A model generated the notes under the pieces. That model saw only the letters and a program-made list of their open reading frames with translations, did no database searches and was not told the DNA's origin. From an uncultured bacterium (GTDB lineage: Bacteria; Actinomycetota; Aquicultoria; SKW223), in contig CALIRS010000060.1 of the NCBI GenBank assembly GCA_938042205.1, positions 1 through 8,863 of the forward strand: a DNA stretch of 8,863 nt. Reading direction: 5' to 3'. Of this stretch, positions 1 to 5,449 are shown piece by piece (the stretch's first letter is position 1; every line of letters starts with the position of its first letter). The translations under genes were made by a program, and so were the position numbers.

Positions 1-387
1 GAAAGTGGGCTGAAAGATAGCCTTACAGTTATTGATACATCAACAGACAAAGTAATGAAGTTAATCGATCTTAAAGAGGGAACAGGACCTAAATCGATAG
101 TGTTTTCTCCTGATGGCAGGAAAGCTTATGTTGTCTGCGGAGTACTTGACGACGCAATTGTATTAAATGCTCAAAAGCACAAAATGACAGGCGAAATCAA
201 ACTTGATCTTGGTGGCTGACCTTTTGAGATTGCTGTCCAGGCGTATGGCAAGAAAGCATATGTTACAGCAGGAATAAACGAAGAGGTTGCAGTAGTTGAT
301 ACCTTTAAAGATGTGGTTTCAGCAAGGGTAAAAATAGGAGAAAATGAAAACCAGGAAGCTCTTGGTCTTTCAACGAAACCTTTTTAG
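1..387 (+). pseudogene. YVTN-family beta-propeller protein, 3' end, interrupted by an in-frame TGA
   Basis: Frame 1 is open from the left edge to TAG at 385 except for a TGA at 217-219. Both sides of the TGA carry the same propeller blade pattern: SPDGRKAYVV followed by DDAIVLNAQ before the stop, and AYGKKAYVTAG followed by EEVAVVDTF after it. The reading frame does not change, so this is a single nonsense change rather than a frameshift. YVTN propellers are repeat proteins, usually surface-exposed or secreted, that bind ligands or partners; no catalytic role can be assigned. The 5' part lies outside the window, so total length and signal peptide are unknown. TGA ends other genes here (DUF362 and CPBP), so ordinary readthrough is unlikely. 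A base-call error in an intact gene would look the same. The last visible blade is followed by a short tail ending in STKPF. No T-rich terminator follows the stop. Confidence 0.72.
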
Positions 388-429
388 TGGTTTCAGCACT
401 AAAGTTCTCAAGTATATTTCACTTCTCTA

Positions 430-458
430 TTGCTCTAAGCTTCTGTAAAGTTTACTAT
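430..458 (+). promoter_or_regulatory. sigma70-like promoter for the YbaK-like gene
   Basis: A -35 hexamer TTGCTC (430-435) and a -10 hexamer TACTAT (453-458) are separated by exactly 17 bases. Transcription would begin near 465, giving a leader of about 37 nt before the ATG at 502. This placement also argues against the upstream TTG at 463 as the start codon, because it would lie at or before the transcript's 5' end. Confidence 0.5.
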
Positions 459-501
459 TTAATTGACTATCTCATTTTTCGAAGAGATGGAGGGGGTCGA
501 T

Positions 502-966
502 ATGGGCATAGTGCCTAAGGTCAAGGAATATCTTGACAGAAAAAGGGTTTCTTATGAAGAAGTTTCTCACCCACAGGTTTTTAGCTGTATTGAGGAGGCT
601 CAAGCTCTCGGAATTGAAGCTGATGAAATTGCTAAAAACCTGATCATCAAGATTAAGAACAAACACGCTTTCGTAGTTCTACCTGGTGGACACAAGCTGG
701 ATATGAAAAAGCTGAGGGATATTCTGGGGAAGCATGCGAGACTTGAAATGGAAGAAGAAATGGAAAATGATTTTCCTGATTTTGAACTCGGAGCTGTTCC
801 GCCTCTTGGAGAAGTTTTTGGTTTCCCAGTATATGTTGATCGAAGACTCCTTGACCATGAAACAATAATTTTTGTCGGAGGCACCCATACTGACTCTGTC
901 AAAATGAAAACATCGGATTTCATAAATATGCTTAATCCGGAAATCGTTGACGTAGCGCAGGAATAA
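502..966 (+). CDS. YbaK/EbsC-family aminoacyl-tRNA deacylase (Cys-tRNA(Pro)/prolyl-tRNA editing type)
   Basis: A 154-residue single-domain protein, the usual size for stand-alone YbaK/EbsC proteins. This family hydrolyses mischarged tRNAs in the cytoplasm (for example Cys- or Ala-tRNA(Pro)), backing up prolyl-tRNA synthetase proofreading. Visible hallmarks are the conserved lysine in IAKNLII (K45), the GAVPPLG loop (97-103) that matches the family GxxxPxG motif, and the C-terminal GGTHTDS segment (126-132). The frame stays open upstream to a TTG at 463, but the ATG at 502 is preferred: GGAGGGGG (489-496) sits 5 bases before it and the predicted transcript starts near 465. The gene has its own promoter and a strong terminator, so it appears monocistronic. 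The amino acid it edits cannot be read from the sequence. Confidence 0.88.
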   Translation: MGIVPKVKEYLDRKRVSYEEVSHPQVFSCIEEAQALGIEADEIAKNLIIKIKNKHAFVVLPGGHKLDMKKLRDILGKHARLEMEEEMENDFPDFELGAVPPLGEVFGFPVYVDRRLLDHETIIFVGGTHTDSVKMKTSDFINMLNPEIVDVAQE

Positions 967-1046
967 AATATCAATTTGTCTGAGAAATTGTTAATCATTT
1001 CTATAAATCATTTTTAAAAATAACGGACAAATAGTATTTTTTGAAA

Positions 1047-1071
1047 AATCACCCATTTGGGTGATTGTTTT
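1047..1071 (+). terminator. rho-independent terminator after the YbaK-like gene
   Basis: A perfect 8-bp stem, AATCACCC (1047-1054) with GGGTGATT (1059-1066), has a 4-base loop ATTT and is followed by GTTTT. It lies about 80 bases after the TAA at 966. Its right arm overlaps the proposed -35 of the next promoter. Confidence 0.75.
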
Positions 1072-1093
1072 GAATAAAATATTTATCTATAAA
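1065..1093 (+). promoter_or_regulatory. candidate promoter of the TasA-like operon
   Basis: TTGTTT (1065-1070), a 17-base spacer and TATAAA (1088-1093) form a plausible sigma70 promoter; transcription would begin near 1100. The region is AT-rich, so a chance match is possible. If the organism were archaeal, TATAAA could instead be a TATA box. The -35 overlaps the preceding terminator, a compact back-to-back arrangement. Confidence 0.4.
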
Positions 1094-1112
1094 TTTCTAA
1101 AGTTTTAATCGA

Positions 1113-1164
1113 GGCGACAGGGGTAAAATGGGGCAAAAAGCTGAACTGTCGGCGACAGGTGTAA
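1113..1164 (+). repeat. Two direct repeats GGCGACAGGkGTAA, 38 bases apart
   Basis: GGCGACAGGGGTAA (1113-1126) and GGCGACAGGTGTAA (1151-1164) match at 13 of 14 positions. A partial third copy of the tail, GGTGTAA, occurs at 1250-1256, directly before the start codon. They could be operator sites for a DNA-binding regulator just downstream of the promoter, or repeated elements of a leader RNA. Confidence 0.65.
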
Positions 1165-1207
1165 TGCTTCTACACTTTCCTTTTCCTTTGATTTCCATTT
1201 AATTCTT

Positions 1208-1230
1208 TGCCAGATGCTTTCTGGCATTTT
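1208..1230 (+). terminator. Terminator-like hairpin 30 bases upstream of the first TasA-like gene
   Basis: A perfect 7-bp stem, TGCCAGA (1208-1214) with TCTGGCA (1220-1226), has loop TGCTT and is followed by TTTTG. Inside the leader this could be a transcription attenuator, or a mere spacer or processing hairpin: the T-tail is short and the stem only moderately GC-rich. Confidence 0.45.
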
Positions 1231-1259
1231 GTAAATCAGAAGGAAAGGGGGTGTAAAAG

Positions 1260-1763
1260 TTGAAAAAGCTAACAGTTCTCTCACTGATTCTTCTGGTAGC
1301 TCTCGTTGTTCTCGGACTCGGCTATGCCAGATGGACAGAGACTCTGAATATCAATGGAACTGTAAATACCGGGAGACTGGATGCTGAGTTAAGCGAGGGA
1401 GATTGCTGGGATAGTGAGCCGGAAGGTAAGGATTTCAGTAAAATCACCTGCCAGCTTGATCCTAATAACTCCAAGAAGCTATTGGTTACAGTTAGTAATG
1501 CCTATCCAAGCATCAAATACTACTGCGAATTTGATGTCCACAACACAGGTACTATCCCGCTTGATATTGATAAAGTTAGTGTCGATCGTGGGGATCTTCC
1601 CGATGAGGCAACACTTGTAGTTACTGGTATACAGCCAGGTGTGCAGATTCATCCATGTGAGAGAAAAATAGGCAAAATCTATCTCCATCTTGGCAATGAT
1701 GCAGAAGAAGAAATGACTTATAACTTCAGTATTACGATTGATGTTGGTCAGTGGAATGAGTAA
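1260..1763 (+). CDS. TasA/camelysin-like secreted protein with SipW-type signal peptide (small paralogue 1)
   Basis: A 167-residue exported protein. Residues 1-23 form the signal peptide: KK, a Leu/Val-rich core, then LGLGYARWTETLNING, which resembles the cognate signal of SipW-processed proteins; cleavage is probably near A23. The mature part looks like one beta-sandwich domain. Segments shared with its two neighbours are NAYPS (80-84), HNTGTIPLDIDKV (94-106), IHP (130-132) and the C-terminal VGQWNE. Four cysteines (49, 64, 89, 133) suggest disulfides outside the cytoplasm. It lacks the DxDxDG loop of the other two. The start is TTG; AAGGAAAGGGGGTG (1240-1253) is a strong ribosome site 6 bases before it. 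It opens an operon ending in a signal peptidase and is followed after 49 bases, without a terminator, by paralogue 2. By analogy with TasA it may be a fibre or matrix subunit; function is inferred. Confidence 0.82.
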   Translation: MKKLTVLSLILLVALVVLGLGYARWTETLNINGTVNTGRLDAELSEGDCWDSEPEGKDFSKITCQLDPNNSKKLLVTVSNAYPSIKYYCEFDVHNTGTIPLDIDKVSVDRGDLPDEATLVVTGIQPGVQIHPCERKIGKIYLHLGNDAEEEMTYNFSITIDVGQWNE

Positions 1764-1812
1764 AGAAATAAATTTAAGAAGTGGCTAAACGCTTGCAGAA
1801 GAAGGTGATTCT

Positions 1813-2463
1813 ATGAAGAAGATATTGGTTCTTTCGATTATCCTTTTAATAAGTCTTGCTCTTCTGGGTCTTGGTTACGGGCGCTGGACGGAAATGCTCA
1901 ATATAAACGGGACTGTTAACACTGGTGAAGTGGATTGGGAATTTATAAGTTGTAGTGTTCTTGATAAATATGCACCTCCGCCATACTATCCAACAACTAC
2001 TCCTGATTACAATGCTTACGATGGTTTTGACCCGCCTGTGTATTTTGAAGTGGACAAAAATGTTGGCTGGGGGGCTTATGAGCTGATAGATACTGATGAA
2101 GACGGCGACAAGGACACTGCAAATGTTAACCTCAACAATGTTTATCCAAGCTATTTTAATGAGGTGAATCTGAGAGCTAAGAATAACGGGACAGTACCCA
2201 TAATTATTGACCGTGTGCTTATAAATGGACATGAAATCAGGAAGGAGCCCACTCCAGTTATCAAGCTTGATTTAAATGGTGATTCAAAATATGATGTGGA
2301 AATCTGGTGGACAGATGGTTTTGGTACTCAAATTCATCCAGGTGATTATTCTCCAACAATGACTTTCTGGTTCCACGTGCTTCAGGATGCTCCAGAGGGA
2401 GCCAGTCTTAACTTCAAAATTCAGGTGGAAGCTGTTCAGTGGAATGAATATGTAGCTCCATAA
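1813..2463 (+). CDS. TasA-like secreted protein with SipW-type signal peptide and calcium-loop motifs (small paralogue 2)
   Basis: A 216-residue paralogue of the preceding protein. The first 40 residues are nearly the same (LGLGYGRWTEMLNINGTVNTG), as is the end (VQWNE). A 40-residue insertion after the signal (about 47-85) is rich in Pro and Tyr. Two EF-hand/dockerin-like acidic loops are visible: DTDEDGDKD (93-101) and DLNGDSKYD (153-161), both matching calcium-binding spacing. Shared core segments are NVYPSY (109-114), KNNGTVPIIIDRV (123-135) and QIHPG (173-177). It has a single cysteine (C47), so the disulfides of paralogue 1 are absent. GAAGGTGAT precedes the ATG at ideal spacing. A perfect terminator follows 20 bases after the stop, so paralogues 1 and 2 form one main transcript. 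Likely an exported structural protein, possibly calcium-stabilised; this is inference from family and motifs. Confidence 0.82.
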   Translation: MKKILVLSIILLISLALLGLGYGRWTEMLNINGTVNTGEVDWEFISCSVLDKYAPPPYYPTTTPDYNAYDGFDPPVYFEVDKNVGWGAYELIDTDEDGDKDTANVNLNNVYPSYFNEVNLRAKNNGTVPIIIDRVLINGHEIRKEPTPVIKLDLNGDSKYDVEIWWTDGFGTQIHPGDYSPTMTFWFHVLQDAPEGASLNFKIQVEAVQWNEYVAP

Positions 2464-2483
2464 TGTATCTGAGAGAGAACTTA

Positions 2484-2513
2484 GGGCAGGGCTATTTTTA
2501 GCCCTGCCCTTTT
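2484..2513 (+). terminator. Strong rho-independent terminator inside the operon
   Basis: A perfect 11-bp stem, GGGCAGGGCTA (2484-2494) with TAGCCCTGCCC (2499-2509), has loop TTTT and a TTTTG tail. It sits between paralogue 2 (stop at 2463) and the next gene (start 2529). No clear promoter fits in the gap, so the downstream genes probably depend on readthrough. It would therefore set relative dosage of the small proteins against the larger protein and peptidase. Confidence 0.88.
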
Positions 2514-2528
2514 GAGATGGGTGAGTGC

Positions 2529-3470
2529 ATGAGGTTAAGTTTTCGACAAAGAGCTTTTTTTGGAATGTTTTTATTTCTTATTCTACTTTTTTTAGGTTTT
2601 GGTGCTTTGTCAACATTTACTTATGGGAAATCTTTTCGAAATTGTCCGGGGACAAATTGCCGCGATATCTATTTTACTTCTACTAACTCCAATGACTCTC
2701 CAGGTTCAATTGATCCGGGAAAAGATAAGGATGTCGGTCAAACTTTTTGCGAGCTTGTCGATTCTGACGTAGATGGCTTTTATGATACCGTATTAGTAAG
2801 TGTCTATAATACTTATCCCTGTTATTCTTCACAGGTCGAAGCAGTGATTTTTAATGGCGGGTCTAAAAATGTAAGAATTTCAGAAGTTCAAGTTGATGCA
2901 GACGATGAACTTGATTTTTCTATCACTCAACTTACAGGTTATATCATTCATCCTCAAGAGTCGGTAACGACAAATTTGTTTTTGCATGTAAAGGAGAGTG
3001 CTCTGGAGAGTGAAAATTACCGCTTTGAGGTTAAGATTTGTGGGGAAGAAGCTTTTGGTACAGGATTAGGCTGGTGGAAAAATTGGAAGAAGCACAAAAC
3101 TTTTTCGAAGGAAAGAATTGAAAACTGGCTTACACAGATTGATAATGAGTCCTCGTGGCTGGGTCCGACGACGGTAGATGGGATGGCTGACTACCTCAAC
3201 TTTCCTCCAGGTGTAAACGCAGAAAGGAAGTTTCTTGGCCACTATTTAGTGTTGCGCCTGAATGTAAAAGCATCTTTCTTGAGCCTTTTGCAAACGCATG
3301 ATGTTTCCGCATATGATACAGGCAACTACTTGATGCTTTCTGACCCTTCAGCGGCGACGCTTGAGGAAATTATTTTAGCGATTGAGAATAAATACAATAC
3401 TAGACCCACAATGACCCAGTTTGGAATTATGAAAAATATCTGCGAAGCTATTAATGAATTAATAATTTAA
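2529..3470 (+). CDS. Larger TasA-like secreted protein with an extra C-terminal GWWKNW domain (paralogue 3)
   Basis: A 313-residue exported protein from the ATG at 2529; GGGTGAG (2519-2525) is just upstream. The in-frame ATG at 2517 overlaps that site and is less likely. Residues 1-33 are a hydrophobic signal (LILLFLGFGALSTFTYG) lacking the ARWTE motif of paralogues 1 and 2. Residues 65-172 match the paralogue core: DVGQTFCELVD, the calcium-type loop DSDVDGFYD (78-86), NTYPCY and IIHP. C74 aligns with C64 of paralogue 1; the other cysteines are 39, 44, 98, 171 and 305. From about 177 a second, probably helical domain begins with GLGWWKNWKKH and includes SSWLGPTTVDGM and KFLGHYLVLRLNV. I recall similar tails in other secreted proteins but know no function for it. 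The stop lies 4 bases before the peptidase gene, suggesting coupled translation. Confidence 0.8.
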   Translation: MRLSFRQRAFFGMFLFLILLFLGFGALSTFTYGKSFRNCPGTNCRDIYFTSTNSNDSPGSIDPGKDKDVGQTFCELVDSDVDGFYDTVLVSVYNTYPCYSSQVEAVIFNGGSKNVRISEVQVDADDELDFSITQLTGYIIHPQESVTTNLFLHVKESALESENYRFEVKICGEEAFGTGLGWWKNWKKHKTFSKERIENWLTQIDNESSWLGPTTVDGMADYLNFPPGVNAERKFLGHYLVLRLNVKASFLSLLQTHDVSAYDTGNYLMLSDPSAATLEEIILAIENKYNTRPTMTQFGIMKNICEAINELII

Positions 3471-3474
3471 TATA

Positions 3475-4665
3475 TTGAATATCGAAACAAGAGATTTTAA
3501 AAAAGCTATGAAGCAGTACTTAAAGCCATTATTTCTCCTGAGTACAATATTATTTTCGTACTATTTAACCTTCTATTTATTACCTTCTCTTAAAATTGGT
3601 ATCTCATTTGGTTATATCCTGAGGTCCCTTTTTTGGTTTGTAATTGCCAAATTTGCTATTTTCTTTTCCTCAAGACATGAAGAACATAAATTAGAATATT
3701 CATACTCGCTTGCAAAAACGGCATTCTGGACAGGTTTTTTATACACAGCGATTTTCTTTTTAAGTGGCTTTGTTTACGGATTTGGGGAAAGTCCATACGA
3801 CCTTACTTTGAAAGGGATGCTAATTAACGCGATGCTGGTTCTTGGTTTTCTTCTTGGGATTGAGTTCAGCAGAGCATATTTCGTTAAATTTTTTTCGAGA
3901 AAGTTTTTTCTTTCCTCTCTGGTTTTAACAGCTTTGCTTTTCACCTTTGTAGAAATTTCACCCGGAGTTTGGGGTGCAGAAAGAAAACCTCAGGAAATGA
4001 TTGTTTTTCTGGCGTCGAGGCCATTACCTCTTTTCAGCCAGCATCTTCTGGCTTCTTTACTGGTATTTTTAGGAGGACCCCTGGCTTCAATCTATTTTCG
4101 AGGAGTGCTTCTGGCATTCGAGTGGTTTTCCCCCATACTTCCAAACCCTTCATGGATTTTTAAGTCTTTTTTCGCAGTGACCTTTTCTGTTATTGCCATG
4201 CTCGTAATTGGAACAATCAATCGGGAGAAATTACCTTCCGGCGAATCAAAAGAGGAGGGGCTCAAAGGTGCAATCAGCTGGGTGGCGGTTGGCATTGCAG
4301 GAGTTCTTATAGTCTGGTTCTTTTCGGGGGTTTTTACTTACAAGCCCGTTTTGATTGCTGGAAGAAGTATGGAGCCTTCGATTAAGATCGGTGATATAGC
4401 AGTTGGTACTAAGGCTTTGTCGAGAGATTTAAAAGTAGGGGATGTAATAATTTTTGTAAAGGAAAGAGGAAAGATTGTACATCGAATTGTAAAGATTGAA
4501 AAAACTGGTGAAGGTCTCCTGTTTTTTACAAGAGGTGATGCCAACCGGGTAGCAGATTCTGATCCAGTAAGAGAAGCGCAGATTATTGGAAAAGTTGCCT
4601 TTGTGATTCCAAAACTTGGATGGGTAGCGATTGGATTAAAAAACCTGGTGAATTTGATTATTTAG
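3475..4665 (+). CDS. ER/archaeal-type (SipW-like) signal peptidase I with long polytopic N-terminal region
   Basis: A 396-residue membrane serine protease that would remove signal peptides from exported proteins. The C-terminal catalytic part (about 290-385) is S26B: SMEPS with nucleophile S298, VHRIV with H336 where classical bacterial enzymes have lysine, and RGDANRVADSDPV (353-365) containing the conserved aspartates. The preceding 285 residues hold about eight hydrophobic segments (roughly 16-39, 43-64, 82-104, 110-137, 143-166, 189-215, 225-248, 265-285), far more than in SipW or LepB. Such extended forms are, to my knowledge, more typical of archaea. The start is TTG at 3475, 4 bases after the upstream stop and without a visible ribosome site; ATG at 3508 (residue 12) is the alternative. 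Its position directly after three SipW-type substrates makes it their probable dedicated processing enzyme. Confidence 0.85.
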   Translation: MNIETRDFKKAMKQYLKPLFLLSTILFSYYLTFYLLPSLKIGISFGYILRSLFWFVIAKFAIFFSSRHEEHKLEYSYSLAKTAFWTGFLYTAIFFLSGFVYGFGESPYDLTLKGMLINAMLVLGFLLGIEFSRAYFVKFFSRKFFLSSLVLTALLFTFVEISPGVWGAERKPQEMIVFLASRPLPLFSQHLLASLLVFLGGPLASIYFRGVLLAFEWFSPILPNPSWIFKSFFAVTFSVIAMLVIGTINREKLPSGESKEEGLKGAISWVAVGIAGVLIVWFFSGVFTYKPVLIAGRSMEPSIKIGDIAVGTKALSRDLKVGDVIIFVKERGKIVHRIVKIEKTGEGLLFFTRGDANRVADSDPVREAQIIGKVAFVIPKLGWVAIGLKNLVNLII

Positions 4666-4730
4666 AAGAAGGTAAAGTTCAAGCTCTCTCCGGCGGCGGA
4701 TTTATGGTTTCTCTGGTGCAAACAAAAGTA

Positions 4731-5440
4731 ATGAAGATTAAAAAAGTTTTTATCTCTTTTTAGCAAGCGTTTATGCATCTCAGCAAGATAAAACAGATAA
4801 AAAAGCTAAGCTGAAAGAGATTAGTAGTGAAATTTGAACAGAGAAACGAAAACAGCAAAGCTACCACGTCTTTTTTAAAAGGTGAAATATCACTTGAGAA
4901 GTTGCTTCAAAAAAAGAGATTTATAAGGGAATTTGAAGGATAGATGGCTGTCTGTAGGGCAAGTCTCGCAACTTCTCTGGACGTGTCAGGGAATTAGCAT
5001 AACTGACATTGGGGGAAGAACAGATTTCCCAAAGGTACATTGTACCTTTGAATGTGTATGTGGTAACAAATGACGGATTTTTACCACTTACCAGCTCCTT
5101 ATGAACTGAAGAAAAATAAACCAGGTGATTTTCACAGTGGCCTATCTCAGGCTTGTCTTGGTCAAAAGTACCCTGCTGATGCACTGTAAGTTTAATAATT
5201 TCAAGCGGTATTTGAGAAAACTTCTGTTAAATATGGAAAGAGAGCTGAAAGATATGTGAAGATGGAGATGGGACATACCTGTCAGAACCCTTGCTTTACG
5301 CGGTTGCTTTTGCTCTGGAAGCGTTACCGGAAGAGTTTTTTACGATAATGAAATTAAGGAAGCGTTTACTCTTTCCGAAAAACAAAGACCATTGTATGTG
5401 TTGCCTGTGTCAGGTACCCGCTAAAACAGAGAAGCATATT
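4731..5440 (+). pseudogene. Decayed SagB-type nitroreductase with N-terminal signal peptide
   Basis: No intact gene lies between 4665 and 5450, but pieces of one protein appear in order across all three plus frames. ATG 4731 opens MKIKKVFISF; a shift in the T-run 4757-4761 leads to LASVYASQQDKTDKK. Then come AKLPRLF (to 4876), LKGEISLEKLLQKKRFIREF (to 4941), LSVGQVSQLLWTCQGI, LNVYVVTNDGFLP, PGDFHSGLSQACLGQKYPADA, VSLIISSGI, KRAERYVKMEMGHTCQN, AVAFALEAL, FYDNEIKEAFTLSEKQRPLY and VLPV. This is the layout of SagB/ThcOx nitroreductases: KLP..LKG..SLE, RSxRxF, QLLWxxQGI, E.GH..QN and PLYVLPVG. About ten frameshifts or stops separate the pieces, so it is long inactive. The original was probably a secreted FMN enzyme of about 230 residues. 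The 3' limit is approximate and abuts the GNAT gene on the other strand. Confidence 0.82.
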
Positions 5441-5449
5441 GTTGGATTG

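Larger units (their letters stand above)
1100..1259 (+). promoter_or_regulatory. Structured 5' leader of the TasA-like operon with alternative pairings (possible riboswitch, RNA thermometer or protein-binding leader)
   Basis: About 160 bases separate the proposed transcription start from the TTG at 1260, with no coding potential seen. CTGTCG (1146-1151) is perfectly complementary both to the upstream CGACAG (1115-1120) and to the immediately following CGACAG (1153-1158), so only one pairing can form. TACAC (1171-1175) can pair with GTGTA at 1159-1163 as a local hairpin, or with GTGTA at 1251-1255 next to the start codon. In the second case the adjoining TTTCCTT (1176-1182) also pairs with AAGGAAA (1240-1246), covering the ribosome site. 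A terminator-like hairpin lies between. This is the architecture of a regulatory RNA switch, but it matches no riboswitch class I recognise. Structure is inferred by eye only. Confidence 0.5.

Noticed and set aside
217..219. Selenocysteine or stop-codon reassignment at the internal TGA
   Set aside because: TGA terminates the DUF362 and CPBP genes normally, no selenocysteine-type hairpin was evident after it, and YVTN blades have no catalytic residue at this place.
375..403. Overlapping small hairpins at the end of the propeller gene as a terminator
   Set aside because: Stems of 6-7 AT-rich pairs overlap each other and the stop codon, and no T-tract follows on either strand.
463..501. TTG 463 as start of the YbaK-like gene
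   Set aside because: The extra 13 residues are not family-like, the ATG at 502 has a much better ribosome site, and the predicted transcript starts near 465.
600..998. Minus-strand open frame of 132 codons
   Set aside because: It lies antisense to the well-supported YbaK-like gene, has a low-complexity Ser-rich translation and shows no ribosome site.
1846..2232. Minus-strand open frame of 128 codons
   Set aside because: Antisense shadow of paralogue 2, with no recognisable domain.
4689..4702. TCCGGCGGCGGA as terminator of the signal peptidase gene
   Set aside because: Only a 4-bp stem with no adequate T-run.
4731..4840. Remnant of an EnvC/M23-type coiled-coil protein
   Set aside because: The Lys/Glu-rich start suggested this at first, but the KLP..LKG..SLE segment that follows shows it is the signal peptide and linker of the nitroreductase.
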